A stretch of DNA of 60,814 bases from UBA4738 sp002413305 (GTDB lineage Bacteria > Actinomycetota > UBA4738), in contig DAIUAM010000019.1 in NCBI GenBank assembly GCA_036847185.1, positions 1-60,814 of the forward strand. The letters are read 5' to 3'. The position numbers and the translations under genes were made by a program. The notes below the pieces were generated by a model. The model saw only the letters and a program-made list of their open reading frames with translations, had not been told where the DNA came from and made no database searches. Below are positions 8,366-16,606 of this stretch, piece by piece (position 1 is the first letter of the stretch; each line of letters starts with the position of its first letter).

Positions 8366-9094
8366 TCAGGGCCCGCCGTACCGGGTCAGCAGCCGCTCCC
8401 GATCGAACAGCCCTGAAACGACTCGCCACGCGCCCACGTCGATCACCAACAGAAGGACCGCCCCCACGATGGCGGTCATGACGTTCGGAGAGACCACCCG
8501 GAACGTGAACAGTGCGAGGAGGCCGGCCATCGGCAGCACCGCCAGCGTCGCGAGCTGCTGCGCCACCCGCACATCGCTCGAGCGCACCGAGATCGCCAGC
8601 CCGACCCAGATCGAGAACGCGACGAGAAGCGGCGTGAACAGCACGATCGCCACCACCTGTGCCGGCCGCCACACGAGTGTGAGGACCTCCGGAACGGCGA
8701 AGAGGCGCACCACGATCACGAACAAGGTGAACAGCGCGTAGGCGATGGCGACGGTTGGAACGATGGCGGCGAGGGCTTTGCCGATCAGGAGCTCCTCGCG
8801 ACGCACCGGGGTGGAGAGCACCGGCTCGAGCGTTCCCTGTTCGCGCTCTCCCACCACCGCGTAGCCGGCGACGATCGTGGGCAACAGCAACGGCACCAGG
8901 AAGAGCCCGAGACCCGCGCCCCCAACCACTCCTTTGATCGCTAGCAACGGCGTCCCGGCCTTCACGGCCAGGACGCTGGTCAGCGGGAGGGCGACGAAGA
9001 TGACCGGGAGCGCGGCCATCGTGCCGACCACGAGCTTGTTCCGCCGGAACTCCCGCAGCTCCTTCCGGAGCACCGCTCGGACGCGGGCGTTCAC
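8366..9094 (-). CDS. ABC-2 type permease
   Basis: A 242-aa membrane protein with about six hydrophobic helices. The cytoplasmic start is NARVRAVLRKELREFRRNK, and the conserved GEREQGTLEPVLSTPVRREELLIGK loop is typical of ABC-2 exporters such as NatB. GTG start overlaps the ATPase gene stop by four bases (GTGA), so both subunits are made from one transcript. Its 3' end converges on the DHOD-like gene with a 10-bp gap. The substrate (drug, sodium-linked or lipid) cannot be read from sequence. Confidence 0.88.
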   Translation of the reverse strand: MNARVRAVLRKELREFRRNKLVVGTMAALPVIFVALPLTSVLAVKAGTPLLAIKGVVGGAGLGLFLVPLLLPTIVAGYAVVGEREQGTLEPVLSTPVRREELLIGKALAAIVPTVAIAYALFTLFVIVVRLFAVPEVLTLVWRPAQVVAIVLFTPLLVAFSIWVGLAISVRSSDVRVAQQLATLAVLPMAGLLALFTFRVVSPNVMTAIVGAVLLLVIDVGAWRVVSGLFDRERLLTRYGGP

Positions 9095-10035
9095 CGGGCC
9101 GCCTCGACATCATCGCGAACGAGCTGGAGGTAGACGTCCTCCAAGGAGTGCGTCGCCTCCGACAGGTGGACCAGACCCACGCCCGATGCGACGATCGCCC
9201 GGGCAAGGTCCGGAGCCACCGCCATGGGTTGGTGCACGCTTACACGGTAGGAAGCGCTTCCGGTCGAGTCCCATCCGTCGACGCCTCGGACCGAGGCGAA
9301 CAGCTCGCCGGGGTCCGTGATCGGGGCCACCGTGCTGACCTCCAGAGCCGGGGAGAAGAGCGTGCGCCGCAGATCCGCCGGTGTACCGACGATCCGAAGC
9401 GTCGTGTTCAGGATCGCGATACGGTCGCAGAGCCGTTCGGCTTCCTCGAGCCGATGGGTGGTCAGGAAGACGGTGACCCCCCGATCGCGCAAGCCGTCGA
9501 TCAGCTCCCGGACCTCCCGCGTCGCCACCGGGTCGAGGCCCGAGGTCGGCTCGTCGAGGAAGAGCACCCGAGGGTCGGGAAGGAGGGCTCTCGCCAGGGC
9601 GACCCGCTGGCGGAGGCCCTTGGAGAGGGCGCCGGCCCGGTCCCCGAGGCGCCCGGCCATGCCGACCGCGTCGAGCGCGGCCAGGATCCGCTCACGGGCA
9701 TCCCTCGGAGGGATGCCGTACAGACCCGCGAAGTACTCGAGGTTGTCGAAGACGGTCAGCCGGAGGTAGAGCCCAGGCGTTTCGGTCATGACGGAGATCT
9801 GGTTCCGGATCTCGGCGCCCGACTCTTCCGACACGGGGATCCCGGCGACCTCCGCGGTGCCCGCTGTGGGTCGGACGAGGGTCGACAGCACCCGCACCGT
9901 TGTGGTCTTGCCTGCGCCGTTGGGACCGAGGAAGCCGAACACCTCTCCCACCGGCACGTCGAAGGTGACGTCCTCGACGGCGCTTCTGGCGCCGAACCGC
10001 TTGGTCAACCCACGAGCCCGGATGGCCGCTTCCAT
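9091..10035 (-). CDS. ABC transporter ATP-binding protein (ABC-2 exporter)
   Basis: A 314-aa nucleotide-binding subunit with Walker A GPNGAGKTTT (near residue 39), Q-loop, signature LSKGLRQRVALARALL, Walker B RVLFLDEPTSGLDP and H-loop LTTHR. The C-terminal 90 residues form the DUF4162-like tail seen in ABC-2 exporter ATPases. It pairs with the permease at 8366-9094. No regulator or substrate clue lies nearby. No DosR-like box was seen upstream. Confidence 0.92.
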   Translation of the reverse strand: MEAAIRARGLTKRFGARSAVEDVTFDVPVGEVFGFLGPNGAGKTTTVRVLSTLVRPTAGTAEVAGIPVSEESGAEIRNQISVMTETPGLYLRLTVFDNLEYFAGLYGIPPRDARERILAALDAVGMAGRLGDRAGALSKGLRQRVALARALLPDPRVLFLDEPTSGLDPVATREVRELIDGLRDRGVTVFLTTHRLEEAERLCDRIAILNTTLRIVGTPADLRRTLFSPALEVSTVAPITDPGELFASVRGVDGWDSTGSASYRVSVHQPMAVAPDLARAIVASGVGLVHLSEATHSLEDVYLQLVRDDVEAAR

Positions 10036-10107
10036 GGCGAACGAGAGTGTAGCGACGGGTCGAACGGCGGCTCGCAGTCAGCTTGAACCAGCAGCTGGAA
10101 GGCACAG

Positions 10108-10149
10108 CACCTCAGGTCATGCCAGCGTTTCGGAATGTAACCTGGCGGA
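10108..10149. repeat. dispersed repeat, copy 1
   Basis: About 42 bp containing CATGCCAGCGT, a two-base variable gap and CGGAATG, then ACCTG. It matches 11392-11433 at roughly 34 of 42 positions in the same orientation. It overlaps the 3' end of the disrupted gene. The origin is unknown. Confidence 0.45.
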
Positions 10150-10690
10150 AGTCCCACGCCTCATCCTCCTGCGGACAAGGAGCGCGGAGAGTAGGAGAAG
10201 CACGAGGCCGACGATGCTCAGGCCAAGGACCAACTGCCATCCGGTGGCCCCGATGACCCGGATGCCACTCTGGACGTAGAACAGATCCGGGCGGCCGAAC
10301 ATGCAGCGCAGTCCTGCTGCCGATCCGAGCCCGCCCCCGACCCGATGCGCTGTCCCTCCCGGGCCACGACGTGACCAGCTCCGTCGTAGACCGTGAGGGG
10401 GTCGAATCGAGCGTAGAAGCCAGCCGGCCAGGGGGAAGCTGATCGACAACGCGGTCGTCGGTTTCTGCCTGGTGGAGCTCGCCTCTTCGACTCGCGTTCG
10501 GGTTGGGGGTGGCGAGGTCTGGTTCGACCGCCGGCGAGCTCGCCGTCGACAGCACGCTGGCGAACGCTTCGCCGCGTTCTGGAACAGCGTGTGCCGCGAT
10601 GGCCTGGACCATCTTCGTCAAAGCCCCTAGGTCGATCAGAGCCCGTTGGTCGCCGGCACGGGGTGACGGAGACCGACTCACAAGAATCAT
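10117..10690 (-). pseudogene. disrupted small membrane/exported protein gene
   Basis: Three reading frames each look coding over part of this segment but none covers it. The 5' part (from the ATG at 10690) reads ILVSRSPSPRAGDQRALID...AETDDRVVDQ. The middle reads ARFDPLTVYDGAGHVVAREG in a second frame. The 3' part, in a third frame, reads GGGLGSAAGLRCMFGRP, then a clear transmembrane helix (WQLVLGLSIVGLVLLLLSALLV) and a basic tail. The phrase VYDGAGHVVAREGQ resembles a C-terminal motif seen in small actinobacterial secreted proteins. I read this as one gene broken by at least two indels, either real decay or assembly error. No function can be assigned. It is divergent from the cupredoxin gene. 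Confidence 0.35.
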
Positions 10691-10713
10691 TCGTTCCCGG
10701 ATAGGATGGGCCC

Positions 10714-11265
10714 GTGACGGTATCGACGAACCCATCGCAGGACACTCTGTTCAAGACCATCGCGCTCACGATGGTCGTCACGTTCGTGGTCGTGGCGTCG
10801 ACCCTGCTCCTGGATCACATGATCGACCGTTCGGCGGTCGATGCTCAGGCGGTGCCGACACCCTCCCCGACCTCGGCCGGCCCGTCACCCTCGGTTGCAG
10901 CTCCCGCCTCCTCCGCGCCGCAGCCCGTTCGCGCAGCCACGGTCGAGGAGGGAGAGATGTATCTGCGCCCAAGCGCCTCGGACTTCAAGGCGGGGGTCAT
11001 CGTGTTCGTCGTCACCAACGGGGGGACCATCCACCACGAGTTCGTCATCGTGAGCGGGGACCCGGCCGGGACCACGGGGGATGCGCCCGGTAGGGTCAGT
11101 GAGGTGAACCACATCGGCGGACCGAACGGGCCGGAGATCGGCGACATCGCGCCCGGTGAAACGAAGGTGCTGACGGCCACACTGCCCGCCGGGACGTACA
11201 CGGCGATGTGCAATCTACCCGGCCACTTCGCGGCAGGGATGCACTTCCAGTTCACCGTCGAGTAG
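10714..11265 (+). CDS. membrane-anchored cupredoxin (blue copper) protein
   Basis: A 183-aa protein with one N-terminal transmembrane/signal helix (TIALTMVVTFVVVASTLLL, about residues 15-33), a Pro/Ser/Ala-rich linker (45-70) and a plastocyanin-like domain. Copper ligands are visible as a first His in GGTIHHEF and the C-terminal cluster Cys-x3-Gly-His-x4-Met in CNLPGHFAAGMHF. It should act outside the membrane as a type 1 copper electron carrier. GTG start with AGGA upstream. It lies near a multicopper oxidase, so copper-dependent electron flow or copper handling is a fair guess. Confidence 0.87.
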   Translation: MTVSTNPSQDTLFKTIALTMVVTFVVVASTLLLDHMIDRSAVDAQAVPTPSPTSAGPSPSVAAPASSAPQPVRAATVEEGEMYLRPSASDFKAGVIVFVVTNGGTIHHEFVIVSGDPAGTTGDAPGRVSEVNHIGGPNGPEIGDIAPGETKVLTATLPAGTYTAMCNLPGHFAAGMHFQFTVE

Positions 11266-11459
11266 GTCGGTGAAACCGCGGCCTGTGGCCGGACGCAGGG
11301 CAAAAAGCCGCCTCAACTGACCACTCATGCGCGTTGCGCCTCTCCACTGAGAGCGCACTGATCCGCGGCGATACTCGACCCCGAGGGCCAGCACTGCAGA
11401 CCATGCCAGCGTCCCGGAATGACACCTGAGAGGTTAAGTGCTGGAGACAGGCTCCATGG
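11266..11459. other. intergenic region between convergent genes, with repeat copy 2
   Basis: It holds a short CGGCC-TGT-GGCCG stem-loop at 11279-11291, just after the cupredoxin stop and possibly a weak terminator. Copy 2 of the dispersed repeat is at about 11392-11433. No coding signal was seen. Confidence 0.4.
11392..11433. repeat. dispersed repeat, copy 2
   Basis: Contains CATGCCAGCGT followed by CGGAATG and ACCTG like copy 1 (10108-10149). A weaker third match (CACTGC...CATGCCAG-GT) lies near 12090-12112. The copies bracket the cupredoxin gene and the 11460-11966 gene. Confidence 0.4.
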
Positions 11460-11966
11460 TCATGCGGGGACGTTGCCGTGATAGTCGATCGGGGGACAGG
11501 AAACCCCGAAGGACGTGATGCCAGGCGGTGGGGTCAGCAGCGAGCCGCCCTTGTCGTCGAACATCGGGGAGACGAAGAAGACCTGCTCGCCAGGTTCGAG
11601 GTAAGGACCGGCGGGGAAGTTCAGCCACCTCGTTCGAACCGTCCCGCCGAGCGTGGCATGACCGTTTCGGTCGAGGGTCTGGATGTCGCACGTGTTCACC
11701 CACGCGGCGCGGTGCCCGGTGTTCCGCACGGTGACCTTGAACCAGATGCTCGGCGCGCCGGTCTGACACTCCTCGGAGGAGTTGGCCATGGCGCCTACCT
11801 GGCGAAGTTCCAGCTGCGTCGCTCGGACGCACGCGTCGAAGGAGCGGATGGGGGCCACGGTCGTCTCGAACCGCGCTCCGCGGACGTGGTGGATCAGGAT
11901 CGGAGTGCCGGCAGCGACGATGAGCACCATGACTGCCCCGGCCAGCGAGGCACGCCCCACTCTCAT
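11460..11966 (-). CDS. hypothetical exported protein
   Basis: I do not recognise this 168-aa protein. It starts with a short basic stretch and a hydrophobic helix (RASLAGAVMVLIVAAGTPILIHHV, a signal or anchor), followed by a beta-rich extracytosolic domain of about 140 residues with three cysteines (FDACVR, EECQTG, NTCDIQ) plus VSCPPIDY near the end, enough for two disulfides. WFKVTVRNTGHRAAWV resembles the strands of Ig-like DUF4352-type domains. The ATG at 11966 has an AGGGGG about 11 bases upstream; an upstream ATG at 12047 would add 27 residues that look non-native. It is divergent from the multicopper oxidase. Confidence 0.65.
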   Translation of the reverse strand: MRVGRASLAGAVMVLIVAAGTPILIHHVRGARFETTVAPIRSFDACVRATQLELRQVGAMANSSEECQTGAPSIWFKVTVRNTGHRAAWVNTCDIQTLDRNGHATLGGTVRTRWLNFPAGPYLEPGEQVFFVSPMFDDKGGSLLTPPPGITSFGVSCPPIDYHGNVPA

Positions 11967-12460
11967 GGGTACATAGTCCCCCTTCAACTCTTTGGACGGA
12001 AGGCGCACGGGGCTGGTTCCCAGTCGGCGCGCTCCCGAGATGCCCACACCCAGGGAAGCTGTCGCTTTCGCATGTTCGGGGAGGAGAGGTCACTGCCTCA
12101 TGCCAGTGTGCTGTCATTGTCCCGGGCAAGCGGCGCGATGCCGACGCCCGTCCTCCCGCCGCATGGACCCCATCTCTTAACGGTCGCGCCCGCACGGAGA
12201 TTGGTATCTGAGACTCGAACGGCTCGTGCCATGCGATTCGTTCGATGGAAACCGAGGGGCCACTGTCCTCTCGTGTCGTAGGCCGCTCGACCCCACCTTT
12301 AGGGAGGTTGCCCTACTACGTTCCAGGAACCCGCTTGGAGGCGGAGCACCCCCAACGGGCCAGCAGTGGCCGTGGCTGCATGGGCGGGCGCGGCGAGCGA
12401 GAGGGTGTCGGTGGCCCCGATCGGATACGGCAGGGTGAGCCGACAGAGGGGGGAGCAGCT
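11967..12460. other. 494-bp divergent intergenic region
   Basis: It separates the hypothetical exported protein from the multicopper oxidase. A third, weaker copy of the repeat occurs near 12090-12112. GGGGCCACTGTCCT at 12256-12269 has seven of the eight outer positions of the DosR-like box but lacks the inner G/C pair. No convincing gene was seen; the in-frame extension of the oxidase to 12245 looks non-coding. Confidence 0.4.
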
Positions 12461-14491
12461 ATGGCGACACAGGCGACACGCCAACAGGGTCTCGGGATGA
12501 TGGTCGCGGTCACGCTCATCGTCAGCTTGGGCTTGGGTCTGCAAGGAGCATCACGTGCAGCGCCGGAGCCAAAGCCGCAGTCGCCGGCCCTGAAGATGTT
12601 CACCGAGCAGCTCCCGGTCCCGCCGGAGATCGACGCAAGAGCCGGCGGCGGGTTCGGTCTGGACGAGCTCGTCGGCACCCACCAATTCGGAACGCTGGCC
12701 ACGGGACAACCGCTGGGGCCGACGCCGAGCTTCGGGTACTGGCCATCCAGCCTGGCCGTCCCCGGCGATGTGTACCTGGGCCCGACCATCGAGGCCGCAC
12801 GCGACCACCCGGTCGCGATGACGGTGACGAACGAGCTGTCCGAGTCCGGGTCCGACCCAACCGCACCGGCCGTCTGCCAGCGGTTGGGGTTGAGGGTGAT
12901 CCATCCTCTGGCCGCGTATTTCGATGCGACCATCGAGGGGACATCGAACCTGGATAAGTGCGCCCCCGCCACGGCAACCCACCTCCATGGTGGGCATACA
13001 CCGGTGGCCTTCGACGGCGGCCCCCTCGACACGTTCCGCCCGGCGGGGGTCGACCCCGGCGACTTCGCCGGCGGGACCGGTTCGTACACCTACGACTACC
13101 CGAACGACCAGGAGGCGACCGAGCTCTGGTACCACGACCATGCCCTGGCCGACACCCGCTTCAACCCGATGGCCGGCCTGGCTGGCATCTACCTGGTCCG
13201 CGACACGTGGGACACGGGGCGTCCGGGCAACCCGCTCGGCTTGCCGGCCAACGGCAGGTTCACCCACATCGGCACCGATGGGGGGCTGCCGGTGCTGGCA
13301 CCGGTGGATCCCTACGAGATCCCGTTGGTCCTGCAGGACCGTCAGTTCAACGACGACGGCACGCTGTACTACCCCACGTCCGAAACGGCCTATCACCCGG
13401 AGTGGACCCCGGAGTCCTTCAACGACGTGGCGGTGGTCAACGGCAAGGCCTGGCCGAAACTGAACGTCGATCGGGGCATGTACCGGTTCCGAGTGGTGAA
13501 CGGCTCGAACGCCCGGTTCTACCGGCTCAGGCTGATCGATGCCAAGACCGGGAACCTGAGCCGCATCCCCGTCTACCAGATCGGGGCGGAAGGTGGCCTC
13601 CTGAACGCCCCGGTCCCCATCTCCTCACTTCCAGGCGGCCAGCTCCTGATCGCCCCGGGACAGAGGGCGGACCTGCTGGTGGACTTTCGGGGCGCCGCTG
13701 CAGGGGCCAAGTTCCAGTGGTACAAGAACGCGGCCGCCCCATTCCCCAAGGGGCAGAACAACCTCAAGCCGATCATGCAGTTCACCGTGGGGGCGGCCAC
13801 GGGGTTCACCGGCGATGTGCCGACGGTTCTGCGAGGCCAACCCGGCCATCCGATCGTTCCGGTCCCCGACCCCGCCACGGCCGCCACGAGCAGGGTCGAG
13901 TTCCTCAACGAGGTCTTGGACGCGGACACGGATGACCCCGTGGAGGTGCTGCTCAACAACCTGAACTTCATGGATGGCGGGCAGATGCGGAGCACTGGCA
14001 TCGCCACCCCCAAGCTCGACACGGTCGAGGTGTGGACCATCGTTAACACGACCATGGACGCCCACCCCATCCACCTGCATCTGACCCAGTTCCAGGTGCT
14101 CAACCGACAGAAGATCAACGCCTCGAGATACCTTGCCCTGGTCAACCCCTCGTTGCCCTTCGCCTTCCCCAGCGATCCGTCCGCGGCGGGCAGTGGGGTC
14201 CAGAACAGCGACGGGGCCGTTGCCCCGCCGGACCCGGCTCCGTTCCTCATGGGCAAGCCGATCCCGCCGGACGCCAACGAGACCGGGTGGAAGGACACGG
14301 TCATCGCCTACCCAGGTCAGGTCACCCGCATCCTCGTCCCCTTCGGCGGTACCGCCGCCGGCCTCACGGCTCCCTTCACCGGGGACCCGGTGGGCGGGGA
14401 ACAGCGATTCGTGGGCACCTACATCTGGCACTGCCACATCCTGGAGCACGAGGAGAACGACATGATGCAGCCCTACCGGATCGAGCAGTAA
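12461..14491 (+). CDS. multicopper oxidase (CotA/bilirubin oxidase-like)
   Basis: A 676-aa exported oxidase with a signal peptide (MMVAVTLIVSLGLGLQGASRA, about 11-31). All four copper motifs are present: HLHGGHTP near 173, WYHDH near 222, HPIHLH near 534 and WHCHILEHE near 656, which together give one type 1 and one trinuclear centre. Such enzymes oxidise metals, phenols or Cu(I) and reduce O2 to water. It is longer than a typical CotA (about 513 aa). I chose the ATG at 12461 because it has GGGGGGAG at the right distance and starts the signal peptide. It needs oxygen, in contrast to the PFOR and hydrogenase around it; the cupredoxin nearby may be a partner. Confidence 0.92.
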   Translation: MATQATRQQGLGMMVAVTLIVSLGLGLQGASRAAPEPKPQSPALKMFTEQLPVPPEIDARAGGGFGLDELVGTHQFGTLATGQPLGPTPSFGYWPSSLAVPGDVYLGPTIEAARDHPVAMTVTNELSESGSDPTAPAVCQRLGLRVIHPLAAYFDATIEGTSNLDKCAPATATHLHGGHTPVAFDGGPLDTFRPAGVDPGDFAGGTGSYTYDYPNDQEATELWYHDHALADTRFNPMAGLAGIYLVRDTWDTGRPGNPLGLPANGRFTHIGTDGGLPVLAPVDPYEIPLVLQDRQFNDDGTLYYPTSETAYHPEWTPESFNDVAVVNGKAWPKLNVDRGMYRFRVVNGSNARFYRLRLIDAKTGNLSRIPVYQIGAEGGLLNAPVPISSLPGGQLLIAPGQRADLLVDFRGAAAGAKFQWYKNAAAPFPKGQNNLKPIMQFTVGAATGFTGDVPTVLRGQPGHPIVPVPDPATAATSRVEFLNEVLDADTDDPVEVLLNNLNFMDGGQMRSTGIATPKLDTVEVWTIVNTTMDAHPIHLHLTQFQVLNRQKINASRYLALVNPSLPFAFPSDPSAAGSGVQNSDGAVAPPDPAPFLMGKPIPPDANETGWKDTVIAYPGQVTRILVPFGGTAAGLTAPFTGDPVGGEQRFVGTYIWHCHILEHEENDMMQPYRIEQ

Positions 14492-14512
14492 CGGTGCCGG
14501 GCCGTCGTCTCC

Positions 14513-14533
14513 TTCAGGGCGAAGGCCCCTGAA
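14513..14533. promoter_or_regulatory. inverted repeat TTCAGGG-N7-CCCTGAA
   Basis: Perfect seven-base arms, 22 bases after the oxidase stop and 77 bases before hyhB. The centre (CGAAGGC) resembles the DosR-like boxes but the spacing is one base short. It has no T-run. It is more likely an operator of the hydrogenase operon than a terminator, but both are open. Confidence 0.4.
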
Positions 14534-14609
14534 CGGGGGTGCTGTTCGACTCCATCGCCGGCGGACCCCCTCGGCCAGGATTGGGGTGATCCGATCGAGA
14601 GGTGAGCCG

Positions 14610-15713
14610 ATGCGGTTCTTGGACGAGGCGGGCTTCGAGGGCCTGCTGACCGAGCTTCGGGCCCGCGGGTTCGACCTGGTGGGGCCGACCGTTCGGGATG
14701 GCGCGATCGTGCTCGACCGCATCCAGAACACCGGCGAGTTGCCGCGCGGCGTCGGGGTCGAACAGGAAGCGGGGCGGTATCGGCTGATCGAACGCCCCGG
14801 CGACCGTCGGTTCTTCGCCTTCGCGCACGGTCCAGACTCCGCGAAGCGGTTCCTGTTCCCCTCCCGCGAGGTGATCCTGCAGATCGAACGCGACGGCGGC
14901 CGCATGCGAGCTGCAGCTCCGGACGAACCCGCGCCCCGCTACGCGTTCCTCGGCCTGCGGGCCTGCGACCTGAACGCCATCCGGATCCAGGACCGGGTGT
15001 TCAGCCAGGACCCCTTCTACACCGAGCGACGCAGCCGGGCCTTTATCGTGGCCGTCAATTGCGAGGAGCCCGGGGGGACGTGCTTCTGCGCCTCGATGGG
15101 TGCCGGCCCTCACTGCGGCGAGGGGTTCGACCTGTCCCTCACCGAGGTCGACGGTGGGTTCCTGGTGGAGAGCGGATCGTGGGAGGGCGGGGAGATCCTC
15201 CTGTCCATCGGCTCGCGCGAGGCCACCGACGCCGAGGCCGGAGAGGGCGCACGGTTGGTCCGGGAGGCGGCGACGAAGATGGGCCGCCAGGTCGAAGCCG
15301 ACGGCCTGCACGAGCTCCTGGTCTCCAATCGCGAGAACCCCGAGTGGGAGGCCATCGCGGAGATCTGCCTGGTGTGCGGGAACTGCACCGCCGCCTGCCC
15401 GACCTGCTTCTGCCACGACGTCGTGGACGCCTCCGACATCGCAGGCCAGACGGCCACCCGGACCCGGGAGTGGGCCAGCTGCTTCAGTGAGGAGTTCAGC
15501 CACATCGCCGGGGGCGAGGTTCGCTCCAGCCGCTCGTCCCGCTACCGCCAGTGGCTGACCCACAAGTTCTCCGGCTGGTACGACCAGTTCGGGATGTCGG
15601 GCTGCGTCGGGTGCGGCCGGTGCATCACCTGGTGCCCGGTGGGGATCGACGTCACCCGGGAGCTTGCCGAGATCCGGGCCACCGACCAGCGCGAGGAGGT
15701 GGCCGTGCGATGA
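14610..15713 (+). CDS. hyhB: group 3b hydrogenase Fe-S subunit (HyhB / HydB type)
   Basis: A 367-aa protein of the family shared with anaerobic sulfite reductase subunit A. It carries two [4Fe-4S] ferredoxin motifs, CLVCGNCTAACPTCFC from residue 253 and CVGCGRCITWCP from residue 332. It passes electrons between the NAD(P)H-oxidising subunit and the [NiFe] core. ATG has GAGAGGTGAG upstream. It is the first gene of an operon whose genes overlap by four bases (ATGA/GTGA) nearly throughout. The order B-G-S-L is that of mycobacterial and thermococcal 3b hydrogenases; the one in M. smegmatis is DosR-controlled. Confidence 0.92.
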   Translation: MRFLDEAGFEGLLTELRARGFDLVGPTVRDGAIVLDRIQNTGELPRGVGVEQEAGRYRLIERPGDRRFFAFAHGPDSAKRFLFPSREVILQIERDGGRMRAAAPDEPAPRYAFLGLRACDLNAIRIQDRVFSQDPFYTERRSRAFIVAVNCEEPGGTCFCASMGAGPHCGEGFDLSLTEVDGGFLVESGSWEGGEILLSIGSREATDAEAGEGARLVREAATKMGRQVEADGLHELLVSNRENPEWEAIAEICLVCGNCTAACPTCFCHDVVDASDIAGQTATRTREWASCFSEEFSHIAGGEVRSSRSSRYRQWLTHKFSGWYDQFGMSGCVGCGRCITWCPVGIDVTRELAEIRATDQREEVAVR

Positions 15714-16606
15714 CCGCCGTGATGACGCGGGCGCCCTCCGAGCAGGATCACGGGCCGGTCCGCCTGACCGAAGCGGGCCCCATGCGGATCGCCACGATCC
15801 GGCGGATCGCCCGCGAGACGCCCGACACCTGGACCTACTGGCTGGCCTTCAACAACCCGCGAGACCGCCAGGAGTTCCGGTTCCGCCCTGGCCAGTGCAA
15901 CATGCTCTACGTGTTCGGGGCCGGCGAGGTCCCGATCTCCATCTCCTCCGATCCCCGCAAGCCGGATCGCCTGGCCCACACGATCCGGTCGGTGGGCCGG
16001 GTGACGAACGCCTTCCCACGGTTCGCTCCCGGCGATGAGGTCGGCGTCCGGGGGCCGTTCGGGCGGCCGTGGCCGGTCGACCGGGCGGTGGGCGGCGACC
16101 TCCTGATCGTGGCCGGTGGGCTCGGCCTTGCGCCGCTTCGATCGGTCATCTACGAGACGCTCGCCCGCCGGTCCGAGTTCGGACGGGTCATGATCCTGGT
16201 CGGGGCCCGCGCCCCCGAGCACATGCTGTACCGGCGCGAGCTCGATGCGTGGATGCATTGGATGTCGACGCACGGCCTAGAGGTCGCCCTGACCGTCGAC
16301 GTCCCCGACGACGCGTGGCCGTACAACGCCGGAGTCGTCACCACCCTGTTCGAGCCGATGCAGATGGACCCCGCCAAGATGACGGCGTTCGTGTGCGGCC
16401 CGGAGATCATGATGCGGTTCGCGGTCCGCGCCCTGCTGGACCAGTGGGTCCCGCCTTCGAAGATCCACCTGTCGATGGAGCGCAACATGCAGTGCGCCGT
16501 CGGCCTGTGCGGCCACTGCCAGCTCGGGCCCACCTTCGTCTGCTGCGACGGCCCGGTCTTCTCCTACGAGGAGATCGGTGACCTGATGGAGGTGAGCGAA
16601 CTGTGA
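15710..16606 (+). CDS. hyhG: group 3b hydrogenase FAD/NAD(P)-binding subunit
   Basis: A 298-aa ferredoxin-reductase-type flavoprotein of the dihydroorotate-dehydrogenase electron-transfer family. It has an FAD-binding barrel (RPGQCNMLYVFGAGEVPISISS), a nucleotide-binding Rossmann part (LLIVAGGLGLAPLRSVI) and a C-terminal 2Fe-2S cluster in CAVGLCGHCQLG...CC. It exchanges electrons with NAD(P)H. Its ATG overlaps the hyhB stop by four bases. Confidence 0.93.
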   Translation: MTAVMTRAPSEQDHGPVRLTEAGPMRIATIRRIARETPDTWTYWLAFNNPRDRQEFRFRPGQCNMLYVFGAGEVPISISSDPRKPDRLAHTIRSVGRVTNAFPRFAPGDEVGVRGPFGRPWPVDRAVGGDLLIVAGGLGLAPLRSVIYETLARRSEFGRVMILVGARAPEHMLYRRELDAWMHWMSTHGLEVALTVDVPDDAWPYNAGVVTTLFEPMQMDPAKMTAFVCGPEIMMRFAVRALLDQWVPPSKIHLSMERNMQCAVGLCGHCQLGPTFVCCDGPVFSYEEIGDLMEVSEL

